A stretch of 28,674 bases of DNA from CAYJEQ01 sp964370185. Lineage in GTDB: Bacteria; Bacillota; Clostridia; Oscillospirales; Ruminococcaceae. Made by a program: the position numbers and the translations under genes. Under the pieces are notes generated by a model, which saw only the letters and a program-made list of their open reading frames with translations, searched no databases and had not been told where the DNA came from. The stretch is from NCBI GenBank assembly GCA_964370185.1, contig CAYJIJ010000030.1, forward strand, positions 1-28,674. Reading direction: 5' to 3'. Positions 15,657-24,159 of the stretch are shown here, piece by piece (positions within the stretch are counted from its first letter, which is position 1; each line of letters begins with the position of its first letter).

Positions 15657-17087
15657 ATGTCGAATATACTAAAAGTAACGACCCCCATGACGGGGTATGA
15701 CAACTCAAACAACGCACGCACTGTGCCCACTAAAGTGGTTGATCAAGCGGTTCAAGGGCAGATAAACCCTGAAAAGGTTATGAAGCCCGACGCAAGGAGC
15801 GATGCGGCGTCACAGGATGCAAATTCTGCGCTTAAGTTCAGATTTGAGTCGAATTATGAGAATTTTCTCTCACAAATCAGAGGCTTTGGCCCGATGACGG
15901 AAGAATTTTCGAAATTATTTTTCTCAAGGTTTGCCACAATGGCACAATCGGGACTCGGGGCAAATTTTGCCGAGCAAGTCGCCCATTTCTTCGACACGAT
16001 AGGAATGGACGAGCAAGATGTGCTTGCCTTTTTAAAAAATCAAAGTAGTGCGTCGATTAAATTCAGCGGAGCATTTTTTACTTTGCTACACTCAGCTTAC
16101 AATCAAGCGACTACTGCCGATATAAGGGGCGGAATACTTGATTTTTTAAGAAAATATTCAGACATGAGTGAAAGTTCTCATGTGATGAAGAACACTGAAA
16201 TCCTTTTAAATCAAATAAGAGGGACACTATTCCCAAATGCGAGGGGTAGCTTTGATGCACTCATGGCAGAGCTTAATTTCGGGGCACAAACCTCGGAAGA
16301 GCAGATGGAAAACAGCCTTATATTAAAAGAAAAAGTAATCCCTTTTTTAAATAGATATATAACAAGTATGCACGATAGAGGGGAACTCAGGGAGCTTACT
16401 TCGGGGCTTTCCACATATATAGCAAGGCTTGATAATGGCATGGCACAGCGAGTGCAGGAAGCGTTTGAACAACTTATGAAATACCCTATAATGCAAAAAG
16501 TTTTTCAAAACTTAGACCCATCACTAATTTTGCAGATGCTAAATAATACTGAATTTGAACGTGCTAAAAAACAGCAAAAGTGGATGGACAGCCTTATAGA
16601 TATTATAAAATCCGGCATGGAGGGCAACTCTGGAATAGAAAATAAAGCGATGCTAAAAAACCTAATGCAGTCGATTGTTATAAATGAAAGTGTTTACATG
16701 CCCGTACTTCATATGATGATACCGCTTCAAGTCGGTGGTAAAATGATGTTTGGAGAAATGTGGATCGACCCAGACTCCGACAAAAAAGGCAGATCACAGG
16801 GTGGTGGCAGAGCGATACAGGGGCTTATAAAATTCGATATACAGGAGATAGGATTTTTCGACTTTTTCTTTATTTATCAAAACGAAACCATCAATTTACA
16901 GCTCAGCTGTCCCGAAGAACTTGGAGAATTTCTGCCGTATATAAAAGAAGATGTCACTAAAATACTTTCACAAAACCAAATCAGAATAGGTGAAATGTTT
17001 GTTGAAGCGGGAGTGAAGTCAATACCTATTTCCGAAGCCTTCCCAAAAATATTTGAAAGGAAGAATTCTGTAAATGTCTCAATTTAA
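15657..17087 (+). CDS. FliK C-terminal-like / YlqG-like flagellar-associated protein
   Basis: The product (476 aa) begins with a disordered polar stretch (1-55). A helical middle (about 60-320) follows, then a C-terminal domain beginning near PVLHMMIPLQVGG. That part (MMFGEMWIDPD..., FFFIYQNETINLQLSCPEELGEFLPYIKEDVTKIL) resembles the FliK C-terminal fold. It is immediately followed, with a 14-base overlap, by an FlhB-C-terminal-like gene; this order matches ylqG-ylqH of Bacillus. The true hook-length FliK is a separate gene at 24664, so this one is a paralogue-like partner of unknown role. ATG at 15657 follows GAAGGTGA by about five bases. It is transcribed away from cheA from the palindromic promoter. 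Confidence 0.6.
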   Translation: MSNILKVTTPMTGYDNSNNARTVPTKVVDQAVQGQINPEKVMKPDARSDAASQDANSALKFRFESNYENFLSQIRGFGPMTEEFSKLFFSRFATMAQSGLGANFAEQVAHFFDTIGMDEQDVLAFLKNQSSASIKFSGAFFTLLHSAYNQATTADIRGGILDFLRKYSDMSESSHVMKNTEILLNQIRGTLFPNARGSFDALMAELNFGAQTSEEQMENSLILKEKVIPFLNRYITSMHDRGELRELTSGLSTYIARLDNGMAQRVQEAFEQLMKYPIMQKVFQNLDPSLILQMLNNTEFERAKKQQKWMDSLIDIIKSGMEGNSGIENKAMLKNLMQSIVINESVYMPVLHMMIPLQVGGKMMFGEMWIDPDSDKKGRSQGGGRAIQGLIKFDIQEIGFFDFFFIYQNETINLQLSCPEELGEFLPYIKEDVTKILSQNQIRIGEMFVEAGVKSIPISEAFPKIFERKNSVNVSI

Positions 17088-17421
17088 TGATGTACTCAAT
17101 AAAAAAGCAGTTGCGCTTTCCTATGATGAAAAAGGTGATGTGGCACCTATAATAGTAGCTTCGGGGATGGGGTATTTAGCGGAGAAGATAGTCGAAATTG
17201 CCCAAAATAACGAAGTACCCATATATGAGGATAATTCGCTTGCCACAATGCTCACACAGCTGGAGCTCGGGAGTGAAATTCCCCCTGAGTTATATCAGGC
17301 AATAGTGGAAATATATCTTTATTTTCTCAATTTTAGCCCCGAGAGGATAATCGAGAGAAACTCTGTAAATGAAGCAGGGGCAAAAGAAGAGAGACAAATC
17401 TCAGAGAATGATATAATATAA
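17074..17421 (+). CDS. FlhB C-terminal-domain homologue (FlhX/YlqH-like)
   Basis: The 115-aa soluble protein matches the cytoplasmic domain of the export-gate protein FlhB: KKAVALSYDEKGDVAPIIVASGMGYLAEKIVEIA, then VPIYEDNSLATMLTQLELGSEIPPELYQAIVEIYLYF. The four membrane helices of FlhB and the NPTH autocleavage motif are absent; the equivalent start reads LNKKAVALSYD. Stand-alone proteins of this type (EscU/YscU/HrcU family, YlqH in Bacillus, FlhX elsewhere) are known, and in some bacteria can partly replace the FlhB cytoplasmic part. It overlaps the preceding gene by 14 bases, so translation is probably coupled. AAAGGAAG lies about ten bases before the ATG. A terminator follows. Confidence 0.85.
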   Translation: MSQFNDVLNKKAVALSYDEKGDVAPIIVASGMGYLAEKIVEIAQNNEVPIYEDNSLATMLTQLELGSEIPPELYQAIVEIYLYFLNFSPERIIERNSVNEAGAKEERQISENDII

Positions 17422-17434
17422 TCTTAAAATAATT

Positions 17435-17476
17435 TTTGGGGTATTTTCATCGCAGTAAGCATGAAAATACCCCAAA
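17435..17476. terminator. Bidirectional terminator between the FlhB-like gene and the PilZ gene
   Basis: A perfect 16-bp stem has arms 17435-17450 (TTTGGGGTATTTTCAT) and 17461-17476, with a ten-base loop. It is followed by a T-rich stretch on the plus side, and by T5 and then AT-rich sequence on the minus side. It separates converging genes ending at 17421 and 17487. Confidence 0.8.
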
Positions 17477-17486
17477 TTCATTTTAT

Positions 17487-18188
17487 TTATCTGCCCGATA
17501 ATTTTTCTCGGTTTAGCATTTGTTGCTTAAATACAAAACTTCTGATTTCCTGTTCTGTAACAGAGGATAAATCCAAAAATCTGCACCCGAAGCCATAAAC
17601 CATATACCCCGTGTCGCTCGCAGTTCCTTTTTCGTCAATACGTAAAACCTCGGCAGTAGCCTTAATGCGCTTTCGAGGGTTTAAATGTAAGTAAATTGTA
17701 CAAATGTGGTTTTCTTCAAAGGGGAAAGTGGAGGTGAAATAAACTCCGCCGGCACTTATGTTTATTATATCCGCTTTTACAACCTTGATATTTGTAATTT
17801 CATCCTCGGCGTAATCTATGTAATCATCAGGTATTTCGGCGTTTTCAGGTATTATTACATCCGCAGATGCTTTTGCTTCTATTTTATAGTCTTCACGACG
17901 GTCTATAACAGAAATAACCTTTCCAAATAGGCATATGATATCCTGAATCTGAATACCATCTTTAAATCGCTTCTTTGAAACATTGAGTGAGCAACGATAG
18001 GTTACAAGGCCTTTGAGCTCATCGAAAAATGTAACTTTCACCTCGGTGTCTAAATCCTCCACGAAGTCAATCTCTATTGAGAGAATGGCGGAGTCGTCAT
18101 TAATTTCGGTTACATCGGCATCACAGATGATGATATCGGTAGAAAGATTACTTATAATTGCCTTTTTGCTTCGGGTGATTTTAGCCAT
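17487..18188 (-). CDS. PilZ-domain protein, putative c-di-GMP-responsive motility regulator
   Basis: The 233-aa cytoplasmic protein has an N-terminal beta-rich domain of YcgR type (about 1-90) and a C-terminal PilZ domain. The two PilZ signature pieces are present: DRREDYK at 96-102 and NISAGG at 143-148 (NxSxxG). In the first, which binds c-di-GMP through RxxxR, the second Arg is Lys102. YcgR-like proteins bind c-di-GMP and act on the flagellar motor or chemotaxis, which fits its place between chemotaxis and flagellar operons. The ATG is preceded by GAGG about ten bases upstream. It has its own sigma-A promoter divergent from the flgB operon promoter. Target and ligand affinity cannot be told from sequence. 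Confidence 0.85.
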   Translation of the reverse strand: MAKITRSKKAIISNLSTDIIICDADVTEINDDSAILSIEIDFVEDLDTEVKVTFFDELKGLVTYRCSLNVSKKRFKDGIQIQDIICLFGKVISVIDRREDYKIEAKASADVIIPENAEIPDDYIDYAEDEITNIKVVKADIINISAGGVYFTSTFPFEENHICTIYLHLNPRKRIKATAEVLRIDEKGTASDTGYMVYGFGCRFLDLSSVTEQEIRSFVFKQQMLNREKLSGR

Positions 18189-18241
18189 AGTAAAAAACCT
18201 CGCATTTCGAAGGAGTTTATTAAGAAAATATTACAAAAATA

Positions 18242-18270
18242 ATTATACAAAAAAAACATAGAATATACAA
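18242..18270 (-). promoter_or_regulatory. Sigma-A promoter for the PilZ gene
   Basis: On the minus strand TTGTAT (18270-18265) and TATAAT (18247-18242) are 17 bases apart, with transcription expected near 18235. The start codon is about 47 bases further on. Confidence 0.65.
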
Positions 18271-18441
18271 GTGAAAATTATAATTATTATAAATAAATAT
18301 TTTTTGAAAATCTAATCAGTTTTGGATTTGGGCAAAAAGCAAAACAATATGTCTGAATTTTTACATTTACTGCATATTATTCACTTTTTTCGTACATTTA
18401 TTGCAAAAAAAAGAAAAAAATATAATTTTACAAGAAAAATC

Positions 18442-18470
18442 TTGAAATATATACAAAAAGAATATATAAT
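18442..18470 (+). promoter_or_regulatory. Sigma-A promoter of the flgB flagellar operon
   Basis: TTGAAA (18442-18447) and TATAAT (18465-18470) are separated by exactly 17 bases. A-tracts just upstream (18406-18440) could act as an UP element. The start would lie near 18477, and the short leader holds a small hairpin GACAT/ATGTC (18483-18495). The rest of the gap between the PilZ gene and flgB (18271-18405) is plain AT-rich sequence. Confidence 0.75.
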
Positions 18471-18521
18471 AGAATTAGTATCGACATAGAATGTCAAAAC
18501 ATAAGGTTAGGAGTGAAAATT

Positions 18522-18908
18522 ATGCGTTCTTTATATGGAAATTCAATGGAACTTATTGGAAAATCACTTGATTATCTCTGGCTCAAGCAAAGTGTAACCT
18601 TAAACAATATAGCCAACAGCGACACAGTCGGATTCAAGGCTGACTATGTAACATTTGAGGACGAATTTAAACGCTTGCTCGACGAAGCAGCACAAAATGG
18701 AAAATCTTCTGACATACAAAATGCAATTTCAACATCACAAATAGAGCTAAAAAAGTCCGAGGCAGAAGGGCTACGGCTTGATGGCAACAATGTAAATGTA
18801 GATGTTGAGATGGTAGAATTAACAAGAACTTCACTACAATATCAGTATGCGGCAAATAGCTTAACAAGTGACATTGCAAGACTTAGAACCGCTATCAAAG
18901 GACAATAG
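18522..18908 (+). CDS. flgB: Flagellar basal-body rod protein FlgB
   Basis: This proximal rod subunit (128 aa) is exported by the flagellar apparatus. Features are the N-terminal rod motif LKQSVTLNNIANSDTVGFKA (anxxTxGFK type) and the C-terminal helix with MVELTRTSLQYQYAANSLTSDIARLRTAI. I choose ATG 18522 because AGGAG (18509-18513) lies eight bases before it; a GTG at 18513 overlaps that ribosome site. It is the first gene of the operon. The expected next gene, flgC, is missing: the stop is followed by 68 bases and then fliE. Confidence 0.93.
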   Translation: MRSLYGNSMELIGKSLDYLWLKQSVTLNNIANSDTVGFKADYVTFEDEFKRLLDEAAQNGKSSDIQNAISTSQIELKKSEAEGLRLDGNNVNVDVEMVELTRTSLQYQYAANSLTSDIARLRTAIKGQ

Positions 18909-18976
18909 CAATGAATTTGGATTTCAAATTTGTTGCTTTGTTAATTTAATAAGATGGAAATATAAGGGAGGAAATT

Positions 18977-19288
18977 ATGTCCAGTGATTTTATTACACCG
19001 ATTGTTCCTATAAAAACATTTGAACAGCTCAAAACCGCAATGCCGGAAAATTCTACCGCTGAAGGTGGGAGCATGTTTAAGAGCATTTTTGATAATGCAG
19101 TAAATGATGTAAAAGAAACTCAGAGAGATTTAGATGAGAAGCAGTATCTGCTCGCCACAGGGCAACTTGACGACCCCCACACACTCACAATAGCAGCAGA
19201 ACAGGCGCAACTCACGGTTGATTTACTTGTGCAGCTCAGAAATAGCGCAATTGAGTCCTATAATGAACTCATAAGAATTAACCTCTAA
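18977..19288 (+). CDS. fliE: Flagellar hook-basal body protein FliE
   Basis: FliE (103 aa) is the small adaptor joining the MS ring (FliF) to the rod. The sequence has the family pattern: a variable N-terminus, MFKSIFDNAVNDVKETQRDLDEKQYLLATGQLDDPHTLTIAAEQAQLTVDLLVQLRNSAIESYNELIRINL in which GQLDDPH and AAEQAQL are the most recognisable parts. The length is normal. GGGAGG (18966-18971) lies five bases before the ATG. It follows flgB directly and precedes fliF by 27 bases. Confidence 0.93.
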   Translation: MSSDFITPIVPIKTFEQLKTAMPENSTAEGGSMFKSIFDNAVNDVKETQRDLDEKQYLLATGQLDDPHTLTIAAEQAQLTVDLLVQLRNSAIESYNELIRINL

Positions 19289-19315
19289 ACTTTAAAAGAA
19301 GGATTATAGCCGATA

Positions 19316-20935
19316 ATGGATAATATAAAAAAGTTGTTGATGCAGATTAGGCAATACATAGAAAAAACAAGTAAAAAGACAAGAAATATTGTGATAGCAG
19401 CTGCGGTGGGCGTGGTAGCTGTTGCGGTTGCACTTGCATTTTTCTTAAACAACACTGGATATTCCCTCCTCTTTTCGGGTGTTGAAGACCAAGAAGCGGT
19501 AAATATTATTGCCCAGTTGCAAGCGGATGACATAGCCTACCAACACACAGCCGATGGAGACATTTTGGTGGACTCATCAGTGGTTGAGGAAACAAGGGCG
19601 CAACTTGTAATGTCGGGCTATCCGCAGAGCGGTTTTAATTATGATATATTTAAGGAGTATGGGGGCGGCATGGTCACAAACTCCGAACAAGTTCAGTATA
19701 AACTCTATGAATTACAGGATAGAATAGGTGCTACCATCAGGCTTTTTGAGGGTGTTTCCGATGCTAAGGTTACAATAGCCCTGCCAGAGGAAGAAAAATA
19801 TGTGCTATCCCCACTTGATGATGGCACAAATGTAGCGTCTGCTTCGGTTTCGGTATTTATGAAAAATGGCGCAAGCCCAAGTGAAGAGCAAGCTGCTGGT
19901 ATACAAAGGCTTGTAGCAACAAGTGTCCCAGGCATGCTTATGGAAAATGTTGCGGTGCTCGACAGCCATGGCGTAGAGGTTATTGTGACTACCGAAGAAA
20001 ATATGTCACTCAATCAGCTTGCCGATCAAACTGCAACGATAATAGAAAATGACATACAAAGAAAAGTGCTCAATGTTCTTACCCCTTTCTTTGGTAGCGA
20101 TAATGTTAAAGTGTCCGTAAAAGGGCAGATAAATATGGAGAAGATACTAAGGGAAACTTCTACATATACCGTGCCAGAGCAGATAAACGATGAGGATAAG
20201 ACTGGGATAGTTTCAAATGAGAGCACTTCCAGCAATTCTTCAAACTCCTCCACCGAAACCGATACCGATGTTGCAGGCACTGAAACAAATGCCGAAGCAC
20301 CGCAGTACAACGGTGGCGAAGGCGACCAAAGCTCTGAAACACTCAGCGAAACTGCTGTGAGAGAATACCTTGTAAATCAAGTGATAGAGCAAGCACAGAT
20401 AGACCCAGGATATCTCTCGGATGTGTCGGTTTCAATTTCAATAAACAGCCATGTTATAGGCGATATTGATCCCGAAGACTTAATGGATTTAGTGGGTAAT
20501 GCCTCGGGTATAGATATTGATGAAAGATACGACAAAATTTCAATAGTAAGTGCACCATTCTTTGGATATGATCCAGAAGAAGGCGATATAGGCGAAATAA
20601 TCCCAGCAGGCTTGGTTGATGTAGTCTTAGCAAATCCGCTACCAATTATTATAGCTGCGGCAGTGATACTGCTGATACTAATTCTAATTATAGTTTTACT
20701 TGCGAAGAGAAGAAAACGCAGAAAAGCGGAAGAAGCTGAAGCAGAAGCTATTTTAGCACAGCAACAAGTACCGGGAGCATTGATAGACCAGATAGACATG
20801 GAAGCTATCAACCAGATGAACGAAAAGAGCAAGGAGCTCAGAGAAACAGTTCGTACATTTGCAGAAGACAATCCAGAAATTGCCGCTCAGATGATCAGAA
20901 GTTGGATAAATGGAGGGGAAGAAGATGGAAAATAA
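19316..20935 (+). CDS. fliF: Flagellar MS-ring protein FliF
   Basis: FliF (539 aa) forms the MS ring in the cytoplasmic membrane and the base of the rod. One membrane helix lies near residues 23-44 (VIAAAVGVVAVAVALAFFL). The periplasmic ring-building domains follow, with GYSLLFSGV, GYPQSGFNYDIF and ALPEEEKYV. A low-complexity Ser/Asn/Thr/Glu linker spans about 295-345. A second helix near 440-460 precedes a basic RRKRRK stretch. The cytoplasmic tail (AEDNPEIAAQMIRSWI) is the FliG-binding end. GAAGGA lies about 12 bases before the ATG, rather far. The gene ends inside fliG (11-base overlap). Confidence 0.96.
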   Translation: MDNIKKLLMQIRQYIEKTSKKTRNIVIAAAVGVVAVAVALAFFLNNTGYSLLFSGVEDQEAVNIIAQLQADDIAYQHTADGDILVDSSVVEETRAQLVMSGYPQSGFNYDIFKEYGGGMVTNSEQVQYKLYELQDRIGATIRLFEGVSDAKVTIALPEEEKYVLSPLDDGTNVASASVSVFMKNGASPSEEQAAGIQRLVATSVPGMLMENVAVLDSHGVEVIVTTEENMSLNQLADQTATIIENDIQRKVLNVLTPFFGSDNVKVSVKGQINMEKILRETSTYTVPEQINDEDKTGIVSNESTSSNSSNSSTETDTDVAGTETNAEAPQYNGGEGDQSSETLSETAVREYLVNQVIEQAQIDPGYLSDVSVSISINSHVIGDIDPEDLMDLVGNASGIDIDERYDKISIVSAPFFGYDPEEGDIGEIIPAGLVDVVLANPLPIIIAAAVILLILILIIVLLAKRRKRRKAEEAEAEAILAQQQVPGALIDQIDMEAINQMNEKSKELRETVRTFAEDNPEIAAQMIRSWINGGEEDGK

Positions 20936-21983
20936 TGAACTTAACACAGCAGAAGTGCTCGAAGCCCCAAATGATAATCCCCTCTCTGTCGATATTCCAT
21001 TAAGCCGAAAAGCCGCCGCAGTTATTGCGGTGCTCGGCGTGGATAATGCTTCAAAGATTTATAAACATCTGACCGAAGAAGAGGTTGAGCGCTTAACGCT
21101 TGAAATAGCAAGGCTTGGGCATATACCATCGGATGAAACAGAGATTATTCTCGATGAGTTTTATAAAGCTTGCTTAACACAAAAAGTTGTAACCGATGGC
21201 GGTTTGGAATATGCAAGAAGCGTACTTGAAAAGACCTATGGCTCTGAAGTTGCGGATGAACTACTTAAGAAGATGAATAAATTCTTAAAAAATCGCTCAT
21301 TCGATTTCATAGCCAAAATGGACATAAAAAGCCTGTTTTCAGCAATTCAAAGGGAAAGACCACAGGCTATTGCTCTTGTACTATCCTATGCTGAACCAGG
21401 GCAGGCAGCGGCGCTTATAGCCGAGCTACCCGAAAAGAAAAGAATTAAAGTTGTAGAGAGTATTGCTCAAATGGAAAGTGCTTCACCAGAAGCGATAAGA
21501 GTAGTGGAAACCCAGCTTATGAAACGCTTTGACAATATGCTTACAACGGACTTTACAAATGTTGGTGGTATAGACTACATTGCTGATGTAATGAATCATA
21601 TGGATAGAAGCAATGAAAAATACATCTTCGACGAAATGGGCAGAGAAAATCCACAGCTTGCCGAAGAAATCCGCAAGAAGATGTTCGTATTCGAAGATAT
21701 CATGGCTATGGATAATCACTCCATCCAGCGCTTCATAAGAGAATGTGACATGAAAGATGTTGTATATGCTCTTAAAAATGCAAGCAAAGAAATGCTTGGT
21801 GTATTCTACTCAAATATGTCCAGTCGTATGGCGGATACAGTGCAGTCAGACCTTGAAATTACATTCAATGTAAGGCTAAAAGATGTAGAAGAAGCTCAAC
21901 AGCGCATAGTTGGCGTTATTCGCAGACTTGAAGAAGCGGGAGAGATTGTTGTTGGCAGTGGAAAGGATGATATAATTGCATAG
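20925..21983 (+). CDS. fliG: Flagellar motor switch protein FliG
   Basis: FliG (352 aa) couples the rotor to MotA for torque and takes part in switching. The N-terminal domain binds FliF (SRKAAAVIAVLGVDNASKIYKHL). The middle domain carries RERPQAIALVLSYAEP (the EHPQ motif with Arg in place of His), and the hinge is NVGGIDY. The C-terminal domain holds the charged torque helix (RFIRECDMKDVVYALKNAS). I place the start at ATG 20925 because GGAGGGG lies six bases upstream; an ATG at 20910 would overlap that ribosome site. It overlaps fliF by 11 bases and fliH by eight bases, so translation is likely coupled. Confidence 0.96.
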   Translation: MENNELNTAEVLEAPNDNPLSVDIPLSRKAAAVIAVLGVDNASKIYKHLTEEEVERLTLEIARLGHIPSDETEIILDEFYKACLTQKVVTDGGLEYARSVLEKTYGSEVADELLKKMNKFLKNRSFDFIAKMDIKSLFSAIQRERPQAIALVLSYAEPGQAAALIAELPEKKRIKVVESIAQMESASPEAIRVVETQLMKRFDNMLTTDFTNVGGIDYIADVMNHMDRSNEKYIFDEMGRENPQLAEEIRKKMFVFEDIMAMDNHSIQRFIRECDMKDVVYALKNASKEMLGVFYSNMSSRMADTVQSDLEITFNVRLKDVEEAQQRIVGVIRRLEEAGEIVVGSGKDDIIA

Positions 21984-22803
21984 GGTTCTAAAGGACTCAC
22001 AAAAGCAAAATGTAGATATTTCTCCTTTTAAATCTGTAAATAAATTTACATTTGAAGTGATAAAAACAAATGAGATAGCAGAGCAGTCTAAGGCTGATAA
22101 AGAAATCGAAGCGATAAAGCTTTTAGAAGATGAATATCCATCGGAATTTATCCCGGAAGACGACGCCGAGGAACAAATAGAGGATAGCGAAGCGGACGAA
22201 ATAATAAAACGAGCAATGATAGAAGCTGATGAAATACTAAGTAGTGCAAAAGAGCTTGCGATGACTATTAAAAAATCCGCCTATGATGAAGGTTTTGCCA
22301 AGGGCGAAAAAGCTGGTCGTGAGATGGGCTATGAGCAAGCACTTGAGATTGGAATTAAAAACAATCAAACGGAGCTTGTAAAGCTTCAGCAAGCCATTGT
22401 GAGAGAAGTAAGAGAAATAGATAAAGAAAAAGAAAAAATACTTGAGCATTATGCAGTGGACTTAGAAAATATTGCTCTCACAATTGGTGAAAAGATAGTG
22501 CAAACGAGTCTTAAATCTAGCAAAGATGTTATATGCAGAATGATTTTAGCGGCCACAGAAAAGATGAAAAAAGTGGCATGGGCAAAAATCTATATAAGCA
22601 AAGGTGCAGGTGCGATAGATATACAGGGCGATGAGCAGTTTTTAAAAAATCTCTCCAGACTTGCTGAAAATGTGAAAATAGTAATCATGGAAGATGAAGA
22701 GCCAGGCACATGCATAATTGAAACAAGCGAAGCAATACTCGACATAAGTGTAAAAACACAACTTGATAATATTAAAGAAATACTAAATAATGCACGACTG
22801 TAA
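21976..22803 (+). CDS. fliH: Flagellar export ATPase regulator FliH
   Basis: FliH (275 aa) binds and restrains the export ATPase FliI and links it to the motor base. The N-terminal third is acidic and poorly conserved. The middle has the GxxxG-type helix typical of the family (DEGFAKGEKAGREMGYEQAL, about residues 105-124), then a coiled coil. The C-terminal domain (about 160-275) binds FliI. The start is TTG at 21976, eight bases after AAAGGA, overlapping the fliG stop by eight bases; no ATG fits. It precedes fliI and fliJ in the usual export order. Confidence 0.9.
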   Translation: MHRVLKDSQKQNVDISPFKSVNKFTFEVIKTNEIAEQSKADKEIEAIKLLEDEYPSEFIPEDDAEEQIEDSEADEIIKRAMIEADEILSSAKELAMTIKKSAYDEGFAKGEKAGREMGYEQALEIGIKNNQTELVKLQQAIVREVREIDKEKEKILEHYAVDLENIALTIGEKIVQTSLKSSKDVICRMILAATEKMKKVAWAKIYISKGAGAIDIQGDEQFLKNLSRLAENVKIVIMEDEEPGTCIIETSEAILDISVKTQLDNIKEILNNARL

Positions 22804-22826
22804 AGAGTAGATTGGTGGGGAAAACA

Positions 22827-24125
22827 TTGAAGCATCTGTCCGAGCTAATAGCAAAAACAGATACAATAAGCTACATAGGAAAAATTGAAAATGTAACAGG
22901 GATTTCGATGAGTGCCACCGGAGGCAGTGCCAATATAGGCGATATAATGCTGATTTACAGCGAAGAGCAAAAAAAGCAGATACCTGCAGAAGTAGTGGGA
23001 TTTAAAGGTGATAAAATTCAGCTGATGTCCTATGAGGATGTGCCGGGGATAGGAACTGATAGCTTTGTGAGAAACACCAAGAAAAGGCTTAAAATACCTG
23101 TTGGGCAGTTTTTAAAAGGCAGAGTAATAGATGCTATGGGAAACCCTATAGATGGAAAAGGCGATTTTAATGCAACAAATTACTACTATGTCGAAACTCC
23201 TAAAACAAATCCCCTCGCAAGACCTCCTATATCCGAGCCACTCCATCTTGGAGTTAAGGCGATAGACGGGCTAAACACCATGGGCAAAGGTCAGCGTATT
23301 GGGATATTCTCGGGGAGTGGTGTTGGAAAAAGTACACTGCTTGGCATGATTGCAAGAAATGTGCAGGCGGATATAAATGTAATAGCGCTCGTGGGAGAGC
23401 GTGGCAGAGAAGTAAGGGAATTCATCGAGAAAGATTTAGGCCCCGAGGGGATGAAGCGCACCGTACTTGTGGTAGCTACATCCGACCAACCTGCAATGCA
23501 GAGGGTGAAATGCCCATCGGTTGCCACCACAATAGCAGAATATTTTAAAGATCAAGGTTATGATGTGCTTCTGATGATGGATTCACTCACCAGATTTGCA
23601 ATGGCTCAAAGAGAGATAGGACTTGCCACTGGAGAACCGCCGGTAGCAAGGGGATATACACCATCAATATATACTGAGTTTCCAAAGCTTCTCGAGCGAA
23701 GCGGTATGTTTGAAAGGGGTTCTATAACGGGGATATATACAGTACTTGTCGAAGGGGACGACACAAATGAACCTGTTTCCGATACTGTGCGTGGTATACT
23801 CGATGGGCATATAGTTTTAAGCAGAAAGCTTGCTAACGCAAACCATTTCCCAGCCATAGACATAAGCTCAAGCATATCCCGTCTGATGGTTGAAATAGCC
23901 GAAGACGAGCGCAAGAAATTATCCTCCGAGATGAGGGAGATATTAAGCGTATACGAAAAAAATGAAGACCTAATATCAATAGGTGCATATAAAGAGGGAA
24001 CAAATAAAAAGCTGAGTTATGCAATAAGTAAAATAGATAAGGTAAACAACTTTTTAAGGCAGGAAATTGATAGTAATGTCAAATCCGAAGAGCTACTTCC
24101 GGCTATGAGGGAAGTGCTAAAGTAA
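22827..24125 (+). CDS. fliI: Flagellar type III export ATPase FliI
   Basis: FliI (about 432 aa) hydrolyses ATP to release export substrates from chaperones. The P-loop GSGVGKST, the Walker B strand VLLMMDSLTRFA, LVGERGREVREF and the catalytic-site region EPPVARGYTPSIYTEFPKLLERSG are all present, so it should be active. The length is normal for FliI. I favour TTG 22827 as start because GGTGGGG lies six bases before it; TTG 22812 and GTG 22815 are in frame but overlap that site. It begins 23 bases after fliH and is followed by fliJ. Confidence 0.96.
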   Translation: MKHLSELIAKTDTISYIGKIENVTGISMSATGGSANIGDIMLIYSEEQKKQIPAEVVGFKGDKIQLMSYEDVPGIGTDSFVRNTKKRLKIPVGQFLKGRVIDAMGNPIDGKGDFNATNYYYVETPKTNPLARPPISEPLHLGVKAIDGLNTMGKGQRIGIFSGSGVGKSTLLGMIARNVQADINVIALVGERGREVREFIEKDLGPEGMKRTVLVVATSDQPAMQRVKCPSVATTIAEYFKDQGYDVLLMMDSLTRFAMAQREIGLATGEPPVARGYTPSIYTEFPKLLERSGMFERGSITGIYTVLVEGDDTNEPVSDTVRGILDGHIVLSRKLANANHFPAIDISSSISRLMVEIAEDERKKLSSEMREILSVYEKNEDLISIGAYKEGTNKKLSYAISKIDKVNNFLRQEIDSNVKSEELLPAMREVLK

Positions 24126-24159
24126 AAGTTTTGTCGGCGAAAGGGTATGGGGATTTATA

